From: Rothia nasimurium
GTDB taxonomy: Bacteria > Actinomycetota > Actinomycetes > Actinomycetales > Micrococcaceae
Reading direction: 5' to 3'
Length of the DNA stretch: 33,778 nucleotides
Assembly (NCBI RefSeq): GCF_004569295.1
Contig: NZ_SPQC01000030.1
Span: 1 to 33,778, forward strand
Shown here one piece after another: positions 9,907 to 16,025 of the stretch. A program made the position numbers and the translations under genes. Positions within the stretch are counted from its first letter, which is position 1. Every line of letters starts with the position of its first letter. The notes beneath the pieces are model-generated. The model ran no database searches and was not told where the DNA came from. It saw only the letters and a list, made by a program, of their open reading frames with translations.

Positions 9907-10129
9907 CTTAAGAGGCTTATTCATAAGGGGGTTCCGCAGGCTCACGCTCGCTGTCGACCCTCTCGCCTGGTTCGCTAGCTGGCTCGTAGGCTCGCCAGAT
10001 TCGCGCCGAGATTTATTTTCCTCGCGCGCTCGGAATCTCGGTGCTCATCACAAGCGATTCACGCCAGCCGCCGAGCCAGCAGCTTCGCTGTGAGCCTGCT
10101 CCACCTACCCTAATGAATAAGCTTCTAAG
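9907..10129. repeat. Large palindromic element (copy C) with terminal inverted repeats
   Basis: The 559-base gap between eno and the bacteriocin gene contains this element. The terminal arms at 9907-9929 and 10108-10129 are inverted repeats with few mismatches (core GCTTATTCAT). A second pair (GCAGGCTCAC near 9937, GTGAGCCTGC near 10090) and a third (GCTGGCTCG near 9977, CGAGCCAGC near 10071) nest inside. The 14-mer GATTCACGCCAGCC at 10056-10069 is shared with copy B. It has no coding capacity and looks like a MITE or similar element. Its position at the island edge is notable. Confidence 0.6.
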
Positions 10130-10228
10130 AAGCTGATAGCTTTGATCGTATTTGCTGTACTACCTGGTGGTATCACCTAAAGATAAGGTTCTTCGTCTTT
10201 TTGTAATTCCTGAGCAGTTTCAGGTCAG

Positions 10229-10234
10229 TAGAAT
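10229..10234 (+). promoter_or_regulatory. Candidate -10 box of the bacteriocin promoter
   Basis: TAGAAT lies about 150 bases upstream of the bacteriocin start. A short hairpin (CCTGA with TCAGG at 10209-10224) covers the region where a -35 box would be. No good -35 match is visible. A 9-bp inverted repeat follows at 10321-10356. Confidence 0.3.
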
Positions 10235-10284
10235 TTGGTTAAAAACCTAAAAATGTATTGTATGTCACCAAGAGGGGGAGTAAT

Positions 10285-10473
10285 ATGGCTATACACCTCT
10301 CAGGAGGGGTAAAGAAAAAGATGCATGGAAGGTGGTTGGGCCTACAATCCATGCATCACAGTGAATTATCACTAAGGAGAATATATCATGCGAACTGTAA
10401 GATTTGCATCTTCACTAGTAGTTGCGGTACTGACATTTGTAGCTATGGCACCTGCGTCAGCTTTGTCAGCTGA
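10285..10473 (+). CDS. Possible small ORF overlapping the bacteriocin start (doubtful)
   Basis: A 62-codon frame starts at ATG 10285, 4 bases after a strong AGAGGGGGAG. It runs through the bacteriocin start codon (10388) in another frame and stops at 10473. Its product would be basic and rich in cysteine in its second half (five Cys in the last 24 residues). I know no family for it. The overlap could couple translation to the bacteriocin gene, but the cysteine-rich part may simply be the shifted reading of the signal-peptide codons. Treat it as a candidate only. Confidence 0.2.
   Translation: MAIHLSGGVKKKMHGRWLGLQSMHHSELSLRRIYHANCKICIFTSSCGTDICSYGTCVSFVS
10321..10356 (+). promoter_or_regulatory. 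9-bp inverted repeat in the bacteriocin 5' leader
   Basis: ATGCATGGA (10321-10329) pairs perfectly with TCCATGCAT (10348-10356) across 18 bases. It lies 31 bases before the bacteriocin start, just upstream of its ribosome binding site. It may be an operator or a leader hairpin; the sequence does not decide. Confidence 0.4.
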
Positions 10474-10792
10474 AAACTATGATTCTGTAGCACCTGTCCC
10501 AGTTGCAGCGGCTGTAGGTGAAGATTTCGGTAGGGAGATAGCCCCTCTGTGGACAGCACTGGGTATGAAATCTCAGCACCCGGATGAAGGTGGTACCTGG
10601 GAGTATGGCTTTCAAAATGCAAAAGTTCGTTCTTACTACACTGTGAACAAGTGCCATGGTTCAACTGTGCGGGATGGGGCAGGTCGTGAATCACGTAGCG
10701 TTAATACTGCTTCAGGTTATAAATCGATTGCAGAAATCTGGGCAATCAATTCTCCCAACCTTAATCCTAGCTACTACTACTGGATTTGTTAG
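10388..10792 (+). CDS. Lactococcin-972-like bacteriocin precursor
   Basis: This is a 134-residue secreted peptide precursor. Residues 1-28 form a Sec signal peptide: basic MRTVR, a hydrophobic stretch, then APASALSA with cleavage likely after A28. An acidic, alanine-rich spacer (about 29-66) follows. The C-terminal 67 residues carry the lactococcin-972 pattern: GGTWEYGF at 68-75, a VRSYYTVNKCHGSTV segment at 80-94, and an aromatic end SYYYWIC. The founding lactococcin 972 is a peptide of about 66 residues that binds lipid II and blocks septum formation. C89 and C134 could form one disulfide. AAGGAGA lies 8 bases before ATG 10388. Base composition is clearly more AT-rich than the flanking genes. 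The following DUF1430-like and ABC genes are the usual partners of this family, which makes the call firm. Confidence 0.88.
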   Translation: MRTVRFASSLVVAVLTFVAMAPASALSAENYDSVAPVPVAAAVGEDFGREIAPLWTALGMKSQHPDEGGTWEYGFQNAKVRSYYTVNKCHGSTVRDGAGRESRSVNTASGYKSIAEIWAINSPNLNPSYYYWIC

Positions 10793-10798
10793 TTGACG

Positions 10799-10829
10799 AT
10801 AGCCTAGCTAGTGGTGAGAGGCTATTTTT
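10799..10829 (+). terminator. Leaky terminator between bacteriocin and membrane partner
   Basis: ATAGCCT (10799-10805) pairs with AGGCTAT (10819-10825), and a run of five T follows. An alternative 9-bp stem (TGGTGAGAG 10812-10820 with CTCTCACCA 10838-10846) overlaps the 3' arm. The two cannot both form fully, so read-through into the export and immunity genes could be tuned. Confidence 0.55.
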
Positions 10830-10856
10830 GGGTTAGTCTCTCACCATAGTTAAAGT

Positions 10857-12881
10857 ATGAAAGGATGGGTGAAAGTGATACGGCGTTGTATGGCTTTTCT
10901 CAGTTTTCTAGCTGCAATTTTGATTGCCTTTTCGCTTTGGCAGGCCATGCAGGGTGTACAGTATTCTTACCCCGCTGGCAGTAATATCAGTTTTTCGCTC
11001 AACACAGCAGGTCAGCTTGAAAATAAACAGACTCTCACAAAGACTCTCAACGATTTAGCTCTTAAACACGATACCAATATTTATAAAATAACCAATGGGC
11101 AATCTGAAACCACTGAAACGCAACGCAACCTCGTAGTCTTTGGAAATCCCCAAAAAATTTCAGACCTGCATATTACAGAGGGAAAAATTCAGTGGGCTGC
11201 GCCAGAGGTTTCAGGAACCCTCGTCACCTATGACAGGCTAGGAGAAATCCCTCTTAGCGGTGATTATGTACTCAAAAATAATCCTGAACTAATTAGGGAT
11301 ATACAAGAAACACTTGCTCAGGCCGGAGTAGACGTTGCAATAGGTAATGAGTTGAATCCCCTTGTAAGAAGCGCAAGCTTGGTCGCTCAAAGTGGTGCTG
11401 GTGCAGCTCTCATAGCAACAACCTTAGCCACTGCTCTACTTATGACAGGCTACTTTGCCCGTAAAATGCGAGGCTGTTCTATCCGGTATCTAGGCGGACT
11501 GACATACCGTCAAATCCATCGCCAAGATATAGGAGCGACAGTGCCCCCACTGGGAATAGGCGCTCTACTCGGGGTAGTTTTCTCAGCTACGGGGCTTTAC
11601 TCGATGACAAACGTTGCAACCCTGCATGCATTATTACCGTTTATAGCAGGAGCAGTGCTCTTCTATCTTGTAATTCTTTTTTTCCTTACCGGAGGAATCT
11701 CATGGGTTTGCAAACCGACACTTCAAGCAGTGAGGGAACGCCGGGAAAATTATCGAAAAGTAACACTTTTGTTAGTACTTTTAGCGACTTTTGCCCTTGC
11801 GCTGACTACATTCACAACTGCGAATACTTTGGCGCTTAGTAAAGCTGCTTACAGAAGTCTGACACAAGCTAAAGAGCTCGAGCTCCTTGATGATGCCTAT
11901 GCTCTTAATGTCAACTCAAGTTATTTCGACAACCCAGAAAATTCCGACCAATTGGAGCTAACGCTCAATACCCTCGAGGCGCAGGGTAACCTTTACCTAT
12001 CCCTGGCTTTCAGCACTGCCTTTGAAGGAATGGAAACTACGAGCGGGGACGCATTTGATGACATCTTTCTAGTTAATACTGAGTACTTGGAAGCAACCGG
12101 AACTACTCCAGGGTTAGAAATAAGAGAGCTGGATCAAGATACCCTTCAGGGGAGCTTCATCGACTTCTGGAAACCCCAGCTAGAGATCCTGTTGAAGGAC
12201 CTCTCAACCTTCAACCAGGCTTTCTCCTTCTATACTCCTACCGAAGAACACATGGTTCTGGGGCTGGGAACAAACTTTCACTATGGGGGAAAGACCATCG
12301 AAAGTTCTGATGCTTTAGTAGTGCTAGTTCATAATCCTGTTCAATATTTGCAAGTGAACGGGGCTCTTATGCCTCTGATGACCACAGGGAATGTCTTCTT
12401 CGCTAATCCAGAAGAGACTCTGCGAATATTTGAAGCGGCTCCCTTTTATGCTCAAGGTGTTTACTCAGCGGACAGCATCAATGACAACTCTCTTACCAAA
12501 GCCCAAGGGTTTTGGCAGGAACTAGTTTTTTACCTGCTATCGGGAATTTTGCTTGTAGTTTCACTGATGGCCTTGGTTTACACCAGAGCACTTACTTGGG
12601 CTCGGTCTCAACGCGAAAGTATCTTTATTCTTCGTTGCGCCGGTAAACGTTACCGAAAAATCGTAAATAACCCTCTACGTATTCAGGTAGGGTACGGTGC
12701 TGGAGCTTTGCTGCTTGGAGCAGTCCTTGCTATAAGCATCGGTTCCTATTCAACTGCTATAGATGGAATACAGTCCTTCATCCTTATGCTAGGGCTCTAT
12801 CTACTGCTCCTGGTATCTTCCTATATTTTTGTTACCCGTCGTGAATTCAAATCTGCTGTACTGCGAGAGGAACAATCATGA
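10857..12881 (+). CDS. Bacteriocin-associated integral membrane protein (DUF1430-like)
   Basis: This 674-residue membrane protein has the layout of the lactococcin-972-associated family, related to FtsX/MacB permeases. There is one N-terminal membrane segment (about 11-31) and an extracytoplasmic region. Four segments lie at about 175-325, followed by a long extracytoplasmic domain (about 325-560). Three C-terminal segments occupy about 562-662. In characterised loci this protein works with the ABC ATPase in immunity, export or both. The ATG at 10857 has a poor ribosome binding site; GTG 10869, with AAGG before it, is a possible alternative. It overlaps the ATPase gene by 4 bases (ATGA). The gene is AT-rich and uses several TTA codons (for example at 11055, 11631, 11634, 11772 and 11781), unlike its neighbours outside the island. 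Confidence 0.82.
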   Translation: MKGWVKVIRRCMAFLSFLAAILIAFSLWQAMQGVQYSYPAGSNISFSLNTAGQLENKQTLTKTLNDLALKHDTNIYKITNGQSETTETQRNLVVFGNPQKISDLHITEGKIQWAAPEVSGTLVTYDRLGEIPLSGDYVLKNNPELIRDIQETLAQAGVDVAIGNELNPLVRSASLVAQSGAGAALIATTLATALLMTGYFARKMRGCSIRYLGGLTYRQIHRQDIGATVPPLGIGALLGVVFSATGLYSMTNVATLHALLPFIAGAVLFYLVILFFLTGGISWVCKPTLQAVRERRENYRKVTLLLVLLATFALALTTFTTANTLALSKAAYRSLTQAKELELLDDAYALNVNSSYFDNPENSDQLELTLNTLEAQGNLYLSLAFSTAFEGMETTSGDAFDDIFLVNTEYLEATGTTPGLEIRELDQDTLQGSFIDFWKPQLEILLKDLSTFNQAFSFYTPTEEHMVLGLGTNFHYGGKTIESSDALVVLVHNPVQYLQVNGALMPLMTTGNVFFANPEETLRIFEAAPFYAQGVYSADSINDNSLTKAQGFWQELVFYLLSGILLVVSLMALVYTRALTWARSQRESIFILRCAGKRYRKIVNNPLRIQVGYGAGALLLGAVLAISIGSYSTAIDGIQSFILMLGLYLLLLVSSYIFVTRREFKSAVLREEQS

Positions 12882-13504
12882 CCCGCCTTGAGGCACAAAA
12901 TATCACTGTAGTTATAAGAGAGAGAAAAATTATCCAGGAAGTTTCGCTTTCTGCTATGCCGGGACAGATTACGGCGCTTACAGGAATCAGCGGCAGCGGT
13001 AAAAGCACCCTACTAGCTACCCTCGGTCTTCTCGTAACACCAATATCGGGAAAAGTTACTATTGATGGCCATAACACAAGCCCGTGGCCAGAGAAGAAAC
13101 GGGCCCAGTTTTGGGCTCAGAAGGCAGCCTTCATATACCAGGATTACGGAACATTGACTGATGAAACAGTCGGAGCAAATGTAACCCTCTCAGACCGGGA
13201 TTTTAAACGTAACCGCCAGACTGTCGAAGAGGCCCTAACCCAGGTAGGACTGAAGGGGCGTAGCCTAGAACCAGCAACTGTACTTTCTGGAGGCGAAAAA
13301 CAGCGACTAGGCATTGCCCGAGCCTTGTATAAAAGGGCTGATGTTCTCTACGCCGATGAGCCCACAGCTTCACTAGATCACCACAATAGCCAACTAATAT
13401 ATGACTTACTCAGAAAAAGAGCAGACGCCGGCGCTACGGTACTTGTAGCAACTCACGATGACTGGCTCATCTCACGTTGCGATGCAGTCTACCAACTACC
13501 GTAA
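12878..13504 (+). CDS. Bacteriocin export/immunity ABC transporter ATPase
   Basis: This is a 208-residue nucleotide-binding subunit of the MacB/LolD kind, of the type found in lactococcin-972 loci. Visible in order are Walker A GISGSGKST at about 36-44, the Q-loop region IYQDYG near 88-93, the signature LSGGEKQRLG near 138-147, Walker B VLYADEPTASLD near 157-168, and the H-loop ATHDD near 190. It should power the DUF1430-like membrane protein, with which it is translationally coupled (ATGA overlap). It is shorter than a full MacB and has no membrane part of its own. Its stop codon is followed within 9 bases by a hairpin and then by the right direct repeat, so the island ends here. Confidence 0.93.
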   Translation: MTRLEAQNITVVIRERKIIQEVSLSAMPGQITALTGISGSGKSTLLATLGLLVTPISGKVTIDGHNTSPWPEKKRAQFWAQKAAFIYQDYGTLTDETVGANVTLSDRDFKRNRQTVEEALTQVGLKGRSLEPATVLSGGEKQRLGIARALYKRADVLYADEPTASLDHHNSQLIYDLLRKRADAGATVLVATHDDWLISRCDAVYQLP

Positions 13505-13512
13505 GCAAAGAA

Positions 13513-13535
13513 ACAAGGTAGGCGATATACCTTGT
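13513..13535 (+). terminator. Hairpin at the end of the island operon
   Basis: ACAAGGTA (13513-13520) pairs with TACCTTGT (13528-13535) across a 7-base loop, 9 bases after the ATPase stop codon. No T run follows; the stronger hairpin in the direct repeat lies 40 bases on. Confidence 0.45.
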
Positions 13536-13602
13536 CTGCTCCCTCTCTAAAGTAAGAGAGTAAGGACGCCCGTGCCCCGGCCAGGTTGCCCCTGGCCGGG
13601 GC
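13534..13602. repeat. Right direct repeat flanking the bacteriocin island
   Basis: This is the second copy of the segment at 9828-9898. The stretch from CTCTCTAA through the terminator hairpin differs at only three positions. It holds a perfect 11-bp stem terminator at 13575-13601. The island plus one repeat copy can be removed in thought to give an intact eno-terminator-ftsB junction. Confidence 0.75.
13575..13601 (+). terminator. Perfect-stem copy of the eno terminator
   Basis: CCCCGGCCAGG pairs perfectly with CCTGGCCGGGG around a 5-base loop. In the present arrangement it insulates the ftsB-like gene from the island transcript. Confidence 0.6.
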
Positions 13603-13699
13603 ACTGCCCTTTAAGGGCGAAGGCAGGAACCGTTCAGCGGATGCCCAGTTCAGACGGTAAAATAGGAAAATCACGGACGAGAGGGCAGGAAGAGCACTT

Positions 13700-14374
13700 A
13701 TGGCACGCACACCGGGTAAGAAACCCAACCCCATCGCAGCCTTTTTTGGCTTCGGCCTGGGGAAGCCGGCGTCCGCCCCCTCTCGAGAAAAGCAGGCCAA
13801 ACCCCGCCGCGCCCGGGCAGCTAAACCCCTGCGCGCCGAGACCACCGCAGAAACCCCCTCGCAGGAGCTGGGTACCCCGGTAGCCGCCCACTCCTTTAGC
13901 GGGCACTTCATCACCTTCGCCATCGTGCTGGTGATTATCGCCCTGTCGGTCTACACCCCGCTGACCTCCTTCATCCGCCAGCAAAACGAAATCAACGACG
14001 CCAAGGCCAGCATCGCCGCCCTACAAGCCGAGCAGGACTCGCTGAACGCCCAGGTCAGCTGGTGGCAGGACGACAACTATGTCAAGCAACAGGCTCGCAG
14101 CCGTCTCTTCTACGTACAACCGGGGGAGACCCCCTACCTGGTGGTAGGCGTGGACTCCACCAGCGAACTGGCGGACGACACCAGTGCGGCCGCTAAAACC
14201 GCCCCCGAAGACTCCTGGACCACCAAACTCTGGGGATCCCTGCAGCTGGCCGCCGAAGATACCTCTGTCAGCAGCCCGAGCCCCGACGCCTCAAGCAGCC
14301 CGAGCCCCGACGCCTCAAGCAGCCCTAGCGCCAGCCCCTCAGCTAGCTCTAGCGCTACCGCCACCAACCGCTAG
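13700..14374 (+). CDS. Septum formation initiator (FtsB/DivIC-like) protein
   Basis: This is a bitopic cell-division protein. It has a basic, proline-rich cytoplasmic tail (1-68) and one membrane segment at about 70-91 (FITFAIVLVIIALSVYTPLTSF). An extracytoplasmic coiled coil follows at about 93-125, then the family segment DDNYVKQQARSRLFYVQPGE at 124-143. By family it bridges FtsL and FtsQ in the divisome. The 224 residues include a Ser/Pro/Ala tail (about 188-224) encoded partly by a 24-bp tandem repeat. It is followed by DUF501 and ppx, the same order as after eno in mycobacteria. GGCAGGAAGAG precedes ATG 13700. Confidence 0.9.
   Translation: MARTPGKKPNPIAAFFGFGLGKPASAPSREKQAKPRRARAAKPLRAETTAETPSQELGTPVAAHSFSGHFITFAIVLVIIALSVYTPLTSFIRQQNEINDAKASIAALQAEQDSLNAQVSWWQDDNYVKQQARSRLFYVQPGETPYLVVGVDSTSELADDTSAAAKTAPEDSWTTKLWGSLQLAAEDTSVSSPSPDASSSPSPDASSSPSASPSASSSATATNR
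14270..14317 (+). repeat. 24-bp tandem repeat, two copies, inside the ftsB-like gene
   Basis: Two identical 24-bp units (14270-14293, 14294-14317) encode SSPSPDAS twice, followed by a decayed third unit. The length is a multiple of three, so copy-number changes would keep the frame and vary only the flexible tail. Confidence 0.8.
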
Positions 14375-14417
14375 CGCCGGTAGACTAGAGAAACCAGCAC
14401 CATCTTCTAAGGACACC

Positions 14418-14999
14418 ATGACCACACCCGCGAGCACCGACCACCAGCCCCATGGCTTCGGCGTCACCGCCGAAACCCTCACCCCCACCGAGCTTGACCT
14501 GAAAGTGCTCTCAGCCCAGCTGGGGCGCACTGTGCGCGATGTCGTAGAAATCCCGGCCCGCTGCGTCTGCGGCAACCCCCTGGTAGCCGCCACCGCCCCG
14601 CGCCTGGCCAACGGCTCACCCTTCCCCACCACCTTCTACCTGGCCCACCCCGTCATCACCGCCGCAGCCTCCCGCCTCGAAGCGGAGGGCGCCATGTACG
14701 AGATGACCGATGAGGTCACCGACGACGAGAGCAAGGCTGCCGCCTACCGGGGCGCCCACGAGAACTACCTGGCAGAGCGCGAACGCATTCGCGTCAAGGC
14801 CGGTCTAGAAGAAGTGCCCGAAATTGAGGGCGTTTCAGCCGGTGGCATGCCCACCCGCGTCAAGTGCCTGCATGCCGTGCTCGGCCACACCCTAGCCGTT
14901 GGCCGCGGCATCAACCCCTACGGCGACGCAACCCTCGACCTCATTGCTGAGTGGTGGACCCCCGAAACTTGCCACTGCGACCCCGACTGGCGCGACTAG
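14418..14999 (+). CDS. DUF501 family protein
   Basis: This is an actinobacterial conserved protein of unknown function, 193 residues from ATG 14418. I chose that start over upstream in-frame codons because CTAAGGACACC gives a well-placed ribosome binding site, and because upstream starts would overlap the ftsB-like gene. Residues 30-50 (LSAQLGRTVRDVVEIPARCVCG) and the NGSPFPTTFYLAHP segment at 65-78 are typical of the family. A cysteine pair (C49, C51) near the N-terminus and CHCD near the C-terminus could form a metal site; this is inference. There is no membrane segment. TAGACT at 14381-14386 may be a -10 box giving it a promoter of its own. It lies between the ftsB-like gene and ppx, as in Mycobacterium. 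Confidence 0.9.
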   Translation: MTTPASTDHQPHGFGVTAETLTPTELDLKVLSAQLGRTVRDVVEIPARCVCGNPLVAATAPRLANGSPFPTTFYLAHPVITAAASRLEAEGAMYEMTDEVTDDESKAAAYRGAHENYLAERERIRVKAGLEEVPEIEGVSAGGMPTRVKCLHAVLGHTLAVGRGINPYGDATLDLIAEWWTPETCHCDPDWRD

Positions 15000-15059
15000 C
15001 CGCCCACCGGCGTCCGCCCCACCCTACCTAACCTGCCCTACGAGTCACCGGGAGTAACC

Positions 15060-16016
15060 ATGCGCGTTGGTGCTATCGACTGCGGAACTAACTCAATTCG
15101 CCTGCTCATCGCCGAGGCCGAAGCCACCGAACACGGCTTTGTGCTCACCGACCTTGAGCGTCGCATGAAGATCGTGCGCCTGGGCAAGGGCGTGGACGCC
15201 ACCGGCTGGCTAGCCAAAGAATCCCTTGAACGCACCTTCGCAGCGGCCCGTGAATACGCTGAACTTCTGCGCGAGTACGGGGTAGAGCAGGTGCGTTTTG
15301 CTGCCACCAGCGCCACCCGCGACGCGGGCAACCGCCAGATTTTCATCGATGGCATCCGCGAGATTCTGGGGGTAGAACCCGAGGTCATTACCGGTCGGGA
15401 AGAGGCAGAACTGTCCTTTGCAGGTGCCGTCTCGTCGGTGGGTAATACCGACGAGATGACCCTGGTGATTGACCTGGGCGGCGGCTCCACCGAGTTCGTG
15501 CTGGGGAACAAGGACGGCCTGGCCGCAGCCCGCTCGGTTGATATCGGCTGCGTGCGTATGACCGAACGCCATATTAGCTCCGACCCCGCTAACGTCACCC
15601 AGGTTTCCCGCGTCATTGCAGATACCGACCGGGCTATCGCAACCGCAAGTGCCTCCGTGGACCTTTCTGCCGCTCGCCGCGTCGTGGGCGTAGCTGGAAC
15701 CGTCACCACTGTGGCAGCCCACGTGATGGGCCTTGACGCCTACGACCCCGAAAAAATCGACCGCGCCGAGATCGCCATCAAGGACATCTCCCGGGCCGCT
15801 GCCGACATGGTCGCTATGACCAGCGCCGAACGCGCCACCCTGCCCTTCATGCACGAGGGCCGGGTGGATGTCATCCCCGCAGGCTCGGTTGTCTGGGCTC
15901 GCATCGTCGAGCGCATCAGCGCCCTCACCGGGGGAGCGGTCACTAGCGCTATCGCCTCAGAAAAAGACATCCTCGACGGTCTGGCCCTGTCGGTTGCCGA
16001 ACGCGCCAGCCGCTAG
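15060..16016 (+). CDS. ppx: Exopolyphosphatase / guanosine pentaphosphatase (Ppx/GppA family)
   Basis: By family this protein removes terminal phosphate from polyphosphate or converts pppGpp to ppGpp. It has the ASKHA-type ATPase fold: phosphate-1 motif IDCGTNSIRLL at 6-16, SATRDAGNR at 84-92, the acidic TGREEAELSF at 111-120, and phosphate-2 motif IDLGGGSTEF at 137-146. The 318-residue length is the short, N-terminal-domains-only form usual in actinobacteria, without the HD-like C-terminal domain of E. coli Ppx. It starts at ATG 15060 behind GGGAGTAACC. The gap after DUF501 is 60 bases. Which of the two activities dominates cannot be told from sequence. Confidence 0.93.
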   Translation: MRVGAIDCGTNSIRLLIAEAEATEHGFVLTDLERRMKIVRLGKGVDATGWLAKESLERTFAAAREYAELLREYGVEQVRFAATSATRDAGNRQIFIDGIREILGVEPEVITGREEAELSFAGAVSSVGNTDEMTLVIDLGGGSTEFVLGNKDGLAAARSVDIGCVRMTERHISSDPANVTQVSRVIADTDRAIATASASVDLSAARRVVGVAGTVTTVAAHVMGLDAYDPEKIDRAEIAIKDISRAAADMVAMTSAERATLPFMHEGRVDVIPAGSVVWARIVERISALTGGAVTSAIASEKDILDGLALSVAERASR

Positions 16017-16025
16017 GAGCTGCCC

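Noticed and set aside
10443-10694. Minus-strand frame opposite the bacteriocin as a possible antisense immunity gene
   Set aside because: There is no ribosome binding site, no membrane segment, and nothing resembling known immunity proteins.
10857-13504. TTA codons concentrated in the island together with a UAA tRNA in the window, suggesting bldA-like control
   Set aside because: At least seven TTA codons occur in the DUF1430-like gene, but the bacteriocin gene shows none on reading and core genes (thiolase, uppS, the HAD gene, the subtilase) also use TTA. AT-richness alone explains the pattern.
14184-14417. N-terminal extension of DUF501
   Set aside because: It would overlap the ftsB-like gene in another frame for about 190 bases, and its Pro/Ala-rich translation is the shifted reading of that gene.
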